From assembly GCF_900142445.1 (NCBI RefSeq), contig NZ_FRAV01000010.1, forward strand, positions 89,186-153,185: a DNA stretch of 64,000 nt, read 5' to 3'. A program made the position numbers and the translations under genes. Shown here one piece after another: positions 51,297 through 59,586 of this stretch (within the stretch, counting starts at the first letter, position 1; each line of letters begins with the position of its first letter). Source of the stretch: Chryseobacterium polytrichastri (GTDB taxonomy: Bacteria; Bacteroidota; Bacteroidia; Flavobacteriales; Weeksellaceae). Under the pieces are notes generated by a model that saw only the letters and a list, made by a program, of their open reading frames with translations, made no database searches and was not told where the DNA came from.

Positions 51297-51750
51297 TTGT
51301 ATTTTTCTTTAAAAATTTTGCTGGATTTCCAACCCAGATTTCATTTGCAGGTACATTTTTGGTAACTACACTTCCAGCGCCGATGAGTGCGTTTTCTCCT
51401 ATAGTAATTCCTGCTAGTATGGTAGCATTTGCGCCAATAGAAGCTCCTTTTTTTATTAAAGTTTCTTCTAGTTTAAAGTCTTTATTTTTAGATTTTGGAA
51501 ATAAATCGTTAGTAAATGTTGCATTAGGACCAATGAAAACATCATCTTCAATGGTGATCCCATCCCAAATCTGAACTCCAGGTTTTATGGTAACATTATT
51601 TCCTATGGTAACATTATTTTCAATAAGAACTTGACAATTGATATTACAATTGTTGCCTATTTTTGCCTCTTTAAGAATGACACAAAACTGCCAAACATTT
51701 GTGCCATCTCCTATATTTTGAGATTGTACATGAGCTAAAGCGTGAATCAT
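51289..51750 (-). CDS. Hexapeptide N-acyltransferase for a dTDP-3-amino-sugar (FdtC/QdtC-like)
   Basis: 153 residues, nearly all left-handed beta-helix ([84 protein letters not shown]). [22 protein letters not shown] is characteristic of the QdtC/FdtC/WlbB group that N-acylates amino sugars from acetyl-CoA. It lies between the ketoisomerase and the aminotransferase genes. Product would be dTDP-3-acetamido-3,6-dideoxyhexose. An acyl-ACP donor from the 27400-36279 island is a speculative alternative. Confidence 0.87.
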   Translation of the reverse strand: MIHALAHVQSQNIGDGTNVWQFCVILKEAKIGNNCNINCQVLIENNVTIGNNVTIKPGVQIWDGITIEDDVFIGPNATFTNDLFPKSKNKDFKLEETLIKKGASIGANATILAGITIGENALIGAGSVVTKNVPANEIWVGNPAKFLKKNTND

Positions 51751-51752
51751 TT

Positions 51753-52160
51753 TTAATAATTTTTAAATTCTTCAAAATCTCTAAAATAATCTTTCTCGTC
51801 ATAAAGTTCTGAGGCTAAGCATAATAGAATTGCATTATGGGAAAATTGAATATCTCTCCAAATCAGCTTTGGTATAAATAATCCTTTTGTCGGATGATCT
51901 AGAATAAAAACTTCTTTATTTGCCTCTTTATCTTCTGTATTGAAGGTTATGGTTCCTGAAACAGCAAAGATTACCTGTTGAAGTTTTTTATGGGCATGGC
52001 CACCTCTTATAACATCTTGCGGAGTATAATATGTCCAATACACACGTTGTATATCAAAAGGAATATTTTTTTGTGCTTCAGCTATTGTAATATAACCTAA
52101 TTGTGAAGAACCTATTTTGTCAAAAGTTATTATTTGTGGTTTATTATTTTCCATTAACAT
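51753..52160 (-). CDS. FdtA/QdtA-family dTDP-4-keto-6-deoxyglucose 3,4-ketoisomerase
   Basis: 135 residues, a small cupin. [30 protein letters not shown] is the family hallmark with catalytic H55 and H57. [31 protein letters not shown] closes the barrel. Moves the keto group of dTDP-4-keto-6-deoxyglucose (from RfbB) from C4 to C3. Whether the product has galacto (FdtA, Fuc3N) or gluco (QdtA, Qui3N) configuration cannot be told from sequence by eye. Overlaps the GT61-like gene end. Starts at the first ATG or two residues later. Confidence 0.92.
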   Translation of the reverse strand: MLMENNKPQIITFDKIGSSQLGYITIAEAQKNIPFDIQRVYWTYYTPQDVIRGGHAHKKLQQVIFAVSGTITFNTEDKEANKEVFILDHPTKGLFIPKLIWRDIQFSHNAILLCLASELYDEKDYFRDFEEFKNY

Positions 52161-53325
52161 AATTAAATAGTTCTACAAATTTTTCAAAATTAATTATAAA
52201 ATTACTATTGGTATGAGCTCCGTCATTTTTGTATAACTGGGCATAAAAATCGACTCTGAATATCTTTGCTAAATTAGAAAAAGCAGTAAATTCTTCTGCA
52301 TTATCTGGAACAAAACATATTGCTTTAGGTTGGTTTCTACAAAAAAGCATATTTGACCATGCTGCTCCGGTGATACCAATAATAAATTTAGCTGTTCTAA
52401 AATAGCTTGCCTGCTCATCGATACTTAATTCCTCAAGACAGACTGCAACGAACCCGAAATCTTTTAAAAACTCTAATATCCGATCCTGATTTTCTGCTAC
52501 CCGATGTGTGTTTTTTCTATATAAAAATATCTTATCCGGTAAATTATCTTTTATTAATAATTTTTCTGAAACTAAATTAGAAAAATTACGGGTAATTTCA
52601 GCATTATAAAATGTTCCATCACTTGTAATAAGTTTATCAAAACGATTGAACTGTACATGGTTGAAATCGTTTATATAATATAGTTCTTTTATAAAATATG
52701 TTTTTTCTGAGCTTAAATATTTAATTTCAAATTTATTTTCTACTAAAACATCCAGTATTCTTTTCATACTTGGAATTTTTAAGATAATTTGATTTACAAA
52801 GAGGATGTTGGTGTATTGCTCCTTAAATAATGTAAGCTTTGGTATTATTTCTATTAGAAAATGAAACCAATTCCATGAACCATTTCCTCCTAAAAATAAG
52901 CCTTCATTCAGTTCCTCAATTTCTGCTTTTTTCTCTATTTTAGCATGTTTATTATTATGAAATTTTATAAAACCTTCATTGAATCTTTCATCTTTAGTTC
53001 TAAAAGTAACCAAATTTTCTTTTAATAAAATAGAAGAAGAGTTGATATCTATGTAAGCATTATTAAATTGATAAAGTGAAACTTCGGGAGTTAAAACTTC
53101 ATTATAAAGTTCATCCTTATTAAAAATTTTTGGAAAATAATTTTTAAATTCCCCTCTATCAAAAAGCTTTTGAACAATGTTAACTTTGCAGTTCTCAATA
53201 TTCTGTATACTTACTATTTGTGAATTTGGCTTATATCTATAATTATAAACTGCTCTTTTAAAAAAAATTGAAAGCGAGTCATTACTTTTTATATAAGCAA
53301 CAAATTTTTCTATAATAGTTGCCAT
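52144..53325 (-). CDS. GT61-family glycosyltransferase
   Basis: 393 residues. GLFLGGNGSWNWFHFLIEIIPKLTLF is the GT61 (DUF563) N-terminal motif. KIFLYRKNTHRVAENQDRILEFLKDFGF and FRTAKFIIGITGAAWSNMLFCRNQPKAICFVPDN are its C-terminal donor-site motifs (G-x-H-G-A-x-x-x-N type, here GITGAAWSN with T in place of H). Ends overlapping the ketoisomerase gene and starts overlapping the Wzt gene by 16 nt, which shows tight operon packing. Confidence 0.86.
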   Translation of the reverse strand: MATIIEKFVAYIKSNDSLSIFFKRAVYNYRYKPNSQIVSIQNIENCKVNIVQKLFDRGEFKNYFPKIFNKDELYNEVLTPEVSLYQFNNAYIDINSSSILLKENLVTFRTKDERFNEGFIKFHNNKHAKIEKKAEIEELNEGLFLGGNGSWNWFHFLIEIIPKLTLFKEQYTNILFVNQIILKIPSMKRILDVLVENKFEIKYLSSEKTYFIKELYYINDFNHVQFNRFDKLITSDGTFYNAEITRNFSNLVSEKLLIKDNLPDKIFLYRKNTHRVAENQDRILEFLKDFGFVAVCLEELSIDEQASYFRTAKFIIGITGAAWSNMLFCRNQPKAICFVPDNAEEFTAFSNLAKIFRVDFYAQLYKNDGAHTNSNFIINFEKFVELFNYVNGK

Positions 53326-54572
53326 TCGAAATTAGTTTTAATAAAACCAGGTTCTACACCTAGCCATTCACCTAATTCTTTGTTTCTCTCAGTTATTCTG
53401 AATGTTAAAATGTCATCCTCATGAAGCGCACTTTCGTTCATATTTCGAATAATATATAAGCCTACAATATACTCTCCTACATTAAAAAAGTCTTTAGGGA
53501 TATCACATAGAAGTTTATTGTTGCCAACCTGCAATTTTGTTTTATAGGCATTAGTCATTGTAAAAATAATCTCGCCATTAAAATTCTTTACAACATAAGA
53601 CAAATGATAATCATTAACACTATCTTTTATTGTAATATCTGTAAGCAGACTGAATTTTTGATCTTCTTGAAAATCTGATTCTTTAGGTTGCAGATTTTCA
53701 TCTACCAAAGAAATTCTATTTAGATCGAATAAATTATTTTTGAAATCTTTATGATCCCCAAGAACAACGCTATTTCCAAATGATTGTTTGTCTCCGTTAT
53801 ACATGCTCAATGCTCTTTCAGTAATACCATTGTAAATTATATTACCGTTAGAAAGCACAATACCTTTATTACAAAGCGACTTTATTGCAGTCATATTATG
53901 GCTCACGAATAATATTGTACGTCCTTGATCCTTTGTAACATCTGACATCTTAGCAAGACATTTTTTCTGAAACTCAGCATCTCCTACAGCCAGAACTTCA
54001 TCTACAATAAGAATTTCTGATTCTAAGTGTGCAGCAACGGCAAATGCCAAACGCACATACATTCCTGAAGAATATCTTTTTACGGGAGTATCTATATATC
54101 TTTCTACGCCTGAGAAATTAACAATTTCATCAAATTTTCTTGTGATCTCTTTACGGGTCATTCCAAGAATAGCTCCATTTAGGAATACGTTTTCACGACC
54201 TGTCATTTCAGGGTGAAAACCTGTTCCAACTTCTAATAATGATGCAATTCTACCATTGGTAAATATTTGACCTGTAGTAGGTTTTGTTACTTTACTTAAA
54301 AGTTTCAATAAAGTAGATTTTCCTGCACCATTTCTTCCGATAATACCTACAGCATCACCTTGTTCAATTTCAAAATCAATATCTCGGAGTGACCATACAT
54401 ATTCTGAATCGCCTTTTGATGTTCTATCATTAGTTTCTCCAATTCTTAAATAGGGATCTTCCTTACCTCTTAATTGATGCCAAAATCTATTAAGGTCATG
54501 AGAAAGAGTACCTGTTCCTACTTGTCCCAGGCGATATTGTTTTGATATATTTTCTGCTTTTAAAGCTAACAT
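53310..54572 (-). CDS. wzt: Polysaccharide ABC exporter ATP-binding protein with C-terminal domain (Wzt)
   Basis: 420 residues. The ABC domain (about 1-255) has Walker A GRNGAGKST (79-87), an ABC signature (KRYSSGMYVRLAFAVAAHL), Walker B (LIVDEVLAVGDAEFQKKC) and the H-loop (FVSHNM). A C-terminal beta-rich extension (about 265-420; QKFSLLTDITIKDSVNDYHL, FFNVGEYIVGLYIIRN) is the carbohydrate-binding type of domain found in Wzt proteins that recognise the terminal modification of a finished chain. Energises export by Wzm. Starts 18 nt after the Wzm gene stop. Confidence 0.92.
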   Translation of the reverse strand: MLALKAENISKQYRLGQVGTGTLSHDLNRFWHQLRGKEDPYLRIGETNDRTSKGDSEYVWSLRDIDFEIEQGDAVGIIGRNGAGKSTLLKLLSKVTKPTTGQIFTNGRIASLLEVGTGFHPEMTGRENVFLNGAILGMTRKEITRKFDEIVNFSGVERYIDTPVKRYSSGMYVRLAFAVAAHLESEILIVDEVLAVGDAEFQKKCLAKMSDVTKDQGRTILFVSHNMTAIKSLCNKGIVLSNGNIIYNGITERALSMYNGDKQSFGNSVVLGDHKDFKNNLFDLNRISLVDENLQPKESDFQEDQKFSLLTDITIKDSVNDYHLSYVVKNFNGEIIFTMTNAYKTKLQVGNNKLLCDIPKDFFNVGEYIVGLYIIRNMNESALHEDDILTFRITERNKELGEWLGVEPGFIKTNFEWQLL

Positions 54573-54590
54573 ATTTTTCCAGTTTAAAAA

Positions 54591-55448
54591 TTATACAGTG
54601 TCCATAAAAGTTTTTTCTATCTTATTGAAAACTAATACTCCTATTACCAAAAGTGCAAAGATGATAATGGTACTTATTCCCAACATTAATGGTGAAAAAT
54701 CTCCAACGCCCAGCCAGCCATATTTGAAGCATTCAAAAATCCCAGTTAACGGATTGTAATAAGCTAACTTTTTGAATGGCCCGACAAGTGCAGATACTGG
54801 ATAAATAACCGGAGTAGCATACATAAATAAACTTACACCAAAACCAAGAAGCATAGTAAGGTCTTTATATTTTGTAGTAAGTGCAGAAAATATCATTCCA
54901 ACACCTAAAGCAAAAATAGCCATAAGAACAACTAAAAATGGAGTCGCCAACATCCATATATTGGGATGAATATTTCCTTTAGCTAAGTAATAAGCCCAAA
55001 CAATTATAAATAAAAGAAACTGAACGCTAAGACGCATCAGGTTCGAAATTACAATTGAAATAGGTGTAACTAGCCTTGGAAAATAAACTTTTCCGAAAAT
55101 TGCAGCATTGCCTGTAAATGTACTTGATGTACCAATTAATGCTCCTGAAAAATAGTTCCAAAGAGTAACACCTGCTAAGTAAAATAATATTTGAGGAGCT
55201 CCGTCTGTAGATAATCCGGCAATTCGGCCAAAAATAATTAAATAGGTAAATGTTGTTAAAATGGGATTGATAAAGAACCAGATAGGTCCTAAAATAGTTT
55301 GCTTGAAACTTGATATAAAATCTCTCTTTACAAACATGTAAATAAGATCTTTGTATTTCCAAACTTCTTTGAGCTTTAGATCAAACAAAGTGTGGTTTGC
55401 TTCAATGGTTTCTGTCCACTTTTGTTGTGGTTCATTCATTTGTGTCAA
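54591..55448 (-). CDS. wzm: Polysaccharide ABC exporter permease (Wzm)
   Basis: 285 residues, six predicted helices after a cytosolic N-terminus. LWKYKDLIYMFVKRDFISSFKQTILGPIWFFINPIL is the ABC2-type N-terminal motif and TPVIYPVSALVGPFKKLAYYNPLTGIFECFKYGWLG the typical late segment. First gene of the large minus-strand operon, preceded by a TAAATTTG -7 box. Wzm/Wzt exports lipid-linked glycans (O-antigen, capsule or S-layer glycans) across the inner membrane. Confidence 0.93.
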   Translation of the reverse strand: MTQMNEPQQKWTETIEANHTLFDLKLKEVWKYKDLIYMFVKRDFISSFKQTILGPIWFFINPILTTFTYLIIFGRIAGLSTDGAPQILFYLAGVTLWNYFSGALIGTSSTFTGNAAIFGKVYFPRLVTPISIVISNLMRLSVQFLLFIIVWAYYLAKGNIHPNIWMLATPFLVVLMAIFALGVGMIFSALTTKYKDLTMLLGFGVSLFMYATPVIYPVSALVGPFKKLAYYNPLTGIFECFKYGWLGVGDFSPLMLGISTIIIFALLVIGVLVFNKIEKTFMDTV

Positions 55449-55456
55449 AATTTATA

Positions 55457-55464
55457 CAAATTTA
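55457..55464 (-). promoter_or_regulatory. Putative -7 element of the Wzm-headed operon
   Basis: Minus-strand TAAATTTG fits TAnnTTTG and lies 8 nt before the wzm ATG at 55448, downstream of the terminator at 55561-55592. Together they separate this operon from rfbA-rfbB-ugd. Confidence 0.5.
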
Positions 55465-55560
55465 TAATAATTAATTTAGCTAAAATTTTTTAGATTATGA
55501 ATTCTTCGTCATATGGAACTAAAAATAATAACTAATGTATTGAAAATTATCGTTATGAGC

Positions 55561-55592
55561 AAAAACTATTGACCATAAAGCCAATAGTTTTT
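55561..55592 (-). terminator. Intrinsic terminator after the ugd-rfbB-rfbA operon
   Basis: AAAAACTATTG (55561-55571) and CAATAGTTTTT (55582-55592) form an 11-bp stem with a 10-nt loop; the minus strand ends in five U. It lies 22 nt past the rfbA stop. The stem with flanking T-runs on the plus strand would also function in reverse. Confidence 0.75.
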
Positions 55593-55614
55593 TTATTTAT
55601 TAATATTGTTTTGA

Positions 55615-56478
55615 TTATTTATTTACAAGTTGCTTAAGATATGCACCATATCCACTTTTGCCGTATTTAATAGCTGTTTCTAACAATTTTTCTTCATTAA
55701 TGAATTTGTTTCTGAAAGCAATTTCTTCGATACATCCAATCTTAAATCCTTGTCTTTTCTCAATAACGCTTACAAACTCAGATGCATCATGCAGAGAGTC
55801 GAATGTTCCAGTATCCAACCAAGCTGTTCCTCTGTCCAGAACACCTACTTCAAGTTTATTTTTACTTAAATAAACATTGTTTACATCGGTTATTTCAAGT
55901 TCTCCTCTTGGGGAAGGTTGTATGTTTTTAGCAATTTCTACGACTTCATTATCATAAAAGTATAGTCCGGGAACAGCGTAGTTTGATTTTGGACTTACAG
56001 GTTTTTCTTCTATGGAAACAGCCTTGAAGTCATTGTCAAATTCTACAACACCATATCTTTCAGGATCAGCAACATGATAAGCGAATACAACACCTCCATT
56101 AGGGTTGGTTTTATTTTTTAACAAAGCTCCCATTTCGGAACCGTAGAAAATATTATCCCCTAGAACTAAGGCTACAGAATCGTCACCGATAAATTTATCA
56201 CCTAAGATAAAAGCTTGTGCTAAACCATCCGGGCTAGGCTGTACAATATATTCTATGTTACACCCAATTTGTGATCCGTCCCCTAAAAGCTTGATAAATC
56301 CAGCTTGGTCATGTGGAGTTGTAATAATTAAAATGTCTTTAATTCCCGCTAATAATAAAGTTGAAAGCGGGTAATAAATCATTGGTTTGTCGTAAACAGG
56401 CATTAATTGCTTACTTACAGCAATTGTAAGAGGGTAAAGTCTTGTTCCGGAACCTCCGGCTAATATTATTCCTTTCAT
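55615..56478 (-). CDS. rfbA: Glucose-1-phosphate thymidylyltransferase
   Basis: 287 residues. Makes dTDP-glucose from dTTP and glucose-1-phosphate. [18 protein letters not shown] is the nucleotide-binding signature, [12 protein letters not shown] the metal-binding DN region, and [21 protein letters not shown] and [10 protein letters not shown] complete the RmlA type. Full length. Gap of 9 nt to rfbB, and terminator at 55561-55592 right after. Supplies the start of the dTDP-deoxysugar path. Confidence 0.95.
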   Translation of the reverse strand: MKGIILAGGSGTRLYPLTIAVSKQLMPVYDKPMIYYPLSTLLLAGIKDILIITTPHDQAGFIKLLGDGSQIGCNIEYIVQPSPDGLAQAFILGDKFIGDDSVALVLGDNIFYGSEMGALLKNKTNPNGGVVFAYHVADPERYGVVEFDNDFKAVSIEEKPVSPKSNYAVPGLYFYDNEVVEIAKNIQPSPRGELEITDVNNVYLSKNKLEVGVLDRGTAWLDTGTFDSLHDASEFVSVIEKRQGFKIGCIEEIAFRNKFINEEKLLETAIKYGKSGYGAYLKQLVNK

Positions 56479-56487
56479 TTTGTGTGT

Positions 56488-57567
56488 TTAATTGTATTGA
56501 TTATCGTAATATTTTTGATAATCTCCATTAGTGATATTCTCTAACCACTCTTTATTTTCAAGGTACCAGTCAATTGTTTTTCCTAAACCTTCTTCAAAAG
56601 TTACGGAAGGCTTCCACCCAAGTTCCTTATTAAGTTTGGTAGCATCTATAGCATAACGTTTGTCGTGTCCTGGTCTGTCTTTTACAAAAGTAATCAGTTT
56701 TTCGGAATGACCTTCAGGTTTTCCTAATTTAGCATCCATTTGCTTAATTAGTTCTTTCACTAAGTCAATATTCTGCCACTCATTGAAACCACCGATGTTA
56801 TAAGTTTCTCCTGTTTTAGCTTCATTAAAAATTTGGTGAATACCTTTTGCATGATCAATTACGTATAACCAATCTCTTGTATATTTTCCGTCACCATAAA
56901 TTGGCAATGGTCTTTCATTAAGGATATTTGAAATACAGAGTGGAATCAGCTTTTCAGGGAAGTGGTTCGGTCCATAATTGTTTGAACAGTTTGATACAAT
57001 AAAAGGCATTCCATAAGTATTTCCGTACGCTCTAACCAAATGGTCAGAAGCTGCCTTTGAAGCTGAATATGGAGACTGTGGATCGTAAGCCGTTGTTTCT
57101 AAGAAAAATCCTGTTTCTCCTAAACTTCCATACACTTCATCGGTTGAAACGTGATAAAATAAGTTTTGTCTTTTTTCGTCTGGGAATCTTCCATGAGTAT
57201 GATCAGGATTTAATGTCCAGAATTCTTTACAAAGATTAAGAAGGTTGGCTGTCCCGTTTACATTGGTATTAATAAATGCCATTGGATCTGTAATACTTCT
57301 GTCTACATGACTTTCTGCAGCTAAGTGAACGACAGCTTGAGGATTGTATTTTTCAAATACTTTTCTTAATTCTTCAGGGTTGGTGATATCTGCTTTTTCG
57401 AATACGTAATTAGGTTCGTTTTCGATGTCTTTTAAATTTTCTAGATTTCCAGCGTAAGTAAGAGCATCAAGATTGATGATTGTTGTATTTGGGTTATTTT
57501 TTACAAATTCTCTTACAACGTGGGATCCTATAAATCCTGCTCCTCCGGTAATGATTATGTTTTTCAT
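56488..57567 (-). CDS. rfbB: dTDP-glucose 4,6-dehydratase
   Basis: 359 residues. Extended SDR with TGGAGFIGSHVV cofactor motif, AAESHVDRSI, STDEVYGSLG and catalytic Y167/K171 in SPYSASKAASDH. Converts dTDP-glucose to dTDP-4-keto-6-deoxyglucose, the branch-point substrate for the ketoisomerase at 51753-52160. No rmlC or rmlD gene occurs in the window, so the amino-sugar branch is the only visible use. Starts 4 nt after the ugd stop. Confidence 0.95.
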   Translation of the reverse strand: MKNIIITGGAGFIGSHVVREFVKNNPNTTIINLDALTYAGNLENLKDIENEPNYVFEKADITNPEELRKVFEKYNPQAVVHLAAESHVDRSITDPMAFINTNVNGTANLLNLCKEFWTLNPDHTHGRFPDEKRQNLFYHVSTDEVYGSLGETGFFLETTAYDPQSPYSASKAASDHLVRAYGNTYGMPFIVSNCSNNYGPNHFPEKLIPLCISNILNERPLPIYGDGKYTRDWLYVIDHAKGIHQIFNEAKTGETYNIGGFNEWQNIDLVKELIKQMDAKLGKPEGHSEKLITFVKDRPGHDKRYAIDATKLNKELGWKPSVTFEEGLGKTIDWYLENKEWLENITNGDYQKYYDNQYN

Positions 57568-57571
57568 CTGT

Positions 57572-58885
57572 CTATTTTGAAATTGTCTTTCTTCCTATAC
57601 TTTTATAATAGAATCCGTTTTGTTCTGGAACCTCTAATGGATACATGTTTCTTCCATCAAAAATAACTTTATTTTTCATTTTTTTAGCCATTAGTTCAAA
57701 ATTAGGATTTTTAAACTCTGGCCATTCTGTTGCGATGAATAAAGCGTCTACATCTTCTAAGGCGTCATACATTCCTTTTGCATACTGTATTTTGTCGCCG
57801 ATTAATTTTTTAACATTATTTTCAGCAACAGCATCGTATGCAATGATTTTTGCACCTTTTTTTAATAATATGTCAATATTGTCTAAAGAAGATGCTTCAC
57901 GAATGTCGTCTGTATTTGCTTTAAAAGCTAATCCCCACATGGCGATTGTTTTTCCTTCAACACTTCCTCCGAAATATTTTTCAATTTCAGATACTAAAAT
58001 TACTTTTTGAGCAATATTTACATTTTCAGTAGCTTCCAGAATTTGGAAATTGAAATCTTCCTTTTTTCCAGATTTGATTAAAGCTTTTACATCTTTAGGG
58101 AAACAACTTCCTCCATATCCGATTCCAGGGAATAAAAACCGATGACCGATTCTGTCATCACTTCCCATTCCTAATCTTACTTTATCAACGTCTGCACCTA
58201 CTTTTTCACAATAGTTGGCGATTTCATTCATAAAAGTGATTTTCACGGCCAAGAAAGAATTGGAAGCATATTTTGTTAATTCAGATGACTTCTCATCCAT
58301 AAATATAATAGGAATACCTGTGTTGGTAAAAGGCTGATAAATTTTAGACATTACATCTTTAGCTCTTTCAGAACTTGATCCTACAACCACTCTTGCGGGA
58401 TTCATTGAGTCTTCAACAGCAAAGCCTTCTCTTAAAAATTCCGGGTTAGATACAACATCGAAAGGAATGCTTGTTTTTGATGCAATTACCTCGCTCACTT
58501 TGTCAGCAGTTCCTACGGGAACAGTACTTTTATTAACAACAACTTTATATTCTGTCATGAGTTCACCGATATCATTGGCTACTTTCAGAACATAAGAAAG
58601 ATCTGCTGAGCCATCTTCTCCTGGTGGAGTTGGTAAGGCTAAATATACAACTTCGCTTTTGTCTAAAGCTTCTTTTAAATTGGTAGTGAAGAATAATCTT
58701 TCAGATTGAATGTTTCTTAGAAACATTTCCTCAAGGTTCGGCTCATAGATGGGAACTACGCCGTTTTTCATACCTTCTACTTTTTTCTCATCAATATCTA
58801 CACAGTATACTGAATTGCCAAGTTCTGCTAGGGTAGTTCCTGTAACTAATCCTACATAACCTGTTCCTACAATCGTTATATTCAA
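57572..58885 (-). CDS. ugd: UDP-glucose 6-dehydrogenase
   Basis: 437 residues. Oxidises UDP-glucose to UDP-glucuronate with two NAD. GTGYVGLVTGTTLAELG is the NAD-binding motif; YLALPTPPGEDGSADLSYV, SNPEFLREGFAVED, KYASNSFLAVKITFMNEIANYCE (K215, N220) and the catalytic Cys261 in GYGGSCFPKDVKAL are all present. First gene of the ugd-rfbB-rfbA operon. Provides the uronic acid that the AsnB-like enzyme may amidate. Confidence 0.95.
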   Translation of the reverse strand: MNITIVGTGYVGLVTGTTLAELGNSVYCVDIDEKKVEGMKNGVVPIYEPNLEEMFLRNIQSERLFFTTNLKEALDKSEVVYLALPTPPGEDGSADLSYVLKVANDIGELMTEYKVVVNKSTVPVGTADKVSEVIASKTSIPFDVVSNPEFLREGFAVEDSMNPARVVVGSSSERAKDVMSKIYQPFTNTGIPIIFMDEKSSELTKYASNSFLAVKITFMNEIANYCEKVGADVDKVRLGMGSDDRIGHRFLFPGIGYGGSCFPKDVKALIKSGKKEDFNFQILEATENVNIAQKVILVSEIEKYFGGSVEGKTIAMWGLAFKANTDDIREASSLDNIDILLKKGAKIIAYDAVAENNVKKLIGDKIQYAKGMYDALEDVDALFIATEWPEFKNPNFELMAKKMKNKVIFDGRNMYPLEVPEQNGFYYKSIGRKTISK

Positions 58886-58910
58886 AATGTATGTTTTTAA
58901 AAATTCATGA

Positions 58911-58918
58911 CAAAAATA
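58911..58918 (-). promoter_or_regulatory. -7 promoter element of ugd-rfbB-rfbA
   Basis: Minus-strand TATTTTTG fits TAnnTTTG, 25 nt before the ugd ATG. It is divergent from the rimP promoter. Confidence 0.5.
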
Positions 58919-58992
58919 GTAAAAATACTTTCACTGCGCCTTTTAATTTAATGTAAATGAATATTAACTTACATGCTTGATTATAAGAGATT

Positions 58993-59023
58993 TTTGCTTT
59001 TTTAGAAAAAAATTGTATATTTG
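58993..59023 (+). promoter_or_regulatory. Promoter of rimP-nusA-infB
   Basis: TTTG (58993-58996), exactly 19 nt, then TATATTTG (59016-59023): a full match to the Bacteroidota -33/-7 consensus. Expected start near 59030, giving a leader of about 74 nt that includes a hairpin at 59049-59069. Confidence 0.8.
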
Positions 59024-59048
59024 CATTGGATTTACGGGAAAAAATGAG

Positions 59049-59073
59049 AAGGCTTCGGAAGAAAGCCTTTTTT
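59049..59073 (+). promoter_or_regulatory. Terminator-like hairpin in the rimP-nusA-infB leader
   Basis: AAGGCTT (59049-59055) and AAGCCTT (59063-59069) form a 7-bp stem with a 7-nt loop, directly followed by TTTT (six T in 59068-59073). It lies between the promoter and the rimP ATG at 59104, so it may attenuate the operon; NusA, its own product, would favour termination at such a site. Confidence 0.55.
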
Positions 59074-59103
59074 CGTACAGGTAAACCAAGGTTAATATAA
59101 TTT

Positions 59104-59571
59104 ATGGAGTTTAGAAAAAAAATTGAAGAATTATTAAATGAGTTCCTTGAAACAAGAGAAGATTTATTTCTTATTGATTTAAAGTTTTCTGCAGGGGATG
59201 ACATTACGGTGATTTTAGATGGAGACAACGGAGTTTCTGTGCAAGACTGTCTTGATGCAAGTCGTGCAATAGAATTCAATATGGATCGCGAAGAACATGA
59301 TTTCAGCTTACAGGTTATGTCTGCTGGATTAAGCGAGCCTTTGGTAACTCCGAGACAATTCAATAAAAATTTAGGAAGAGAGATCGAAATTATGCTGACA
59401 GATTCTTCTGAAATTGAAGGTGAATTATTGAAAGTAGATGAGGAAAAGATTACTCTTATTTTACGTTACCGAAAACCAAAAGAAGTGGGGAAAGGTAAAG
59501 TAGATGTGGTGGAGGAAAAAGAAATTCCTTACGCTGAGATTAAAAAAGCATTAGTAGCAATTAAATTTTAA
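59104..59571 (+). CDS. rimP: Ribosome maturation factor RimP
   Basis: 155 residues. Needed for 30S subunit maturation. N-terminal domain with LFLIDLKFSAGDDITVILDGDNGVSVQDCLDASRAIE and DFSLQVMSAGLSEPLVTPRQFNKNLGREIEI; C-terminal SH3-like domain (EGELLKVDEEKITLILRYRKPK). First gene of the conserved rimP-nusA-infB operon; 15 nt before nusA. Confidence 0.94.
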   Translation: MEFRKKIEELLNEFLETREDLFLIDLKFSAGDDITVILDGDNGVSVQDCLDASRAIEFNMDREEHDFSLQVMSAGLSEPLVTPRQFNKNLGREIEIMLTDSSEIEGELLKVDEEKITLILRYRKPKEVGKGKVDVVEEKEIPYAEIKKALVAIKF

Positions 59572-59586
59572 AAGAAAAAAGAATAA

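Noticed and set aside
57645..58010. 121-codon open frame opposite ugd
   Set aside because: Antisense shadow of a strongly conserved gene; composition is that of the reverse complement.
58905..59363. 152-codon minus-strand open frame over rimP and its promoter
   Set aside because: Overlaps the consensus promoter and the conserved rimP gene.
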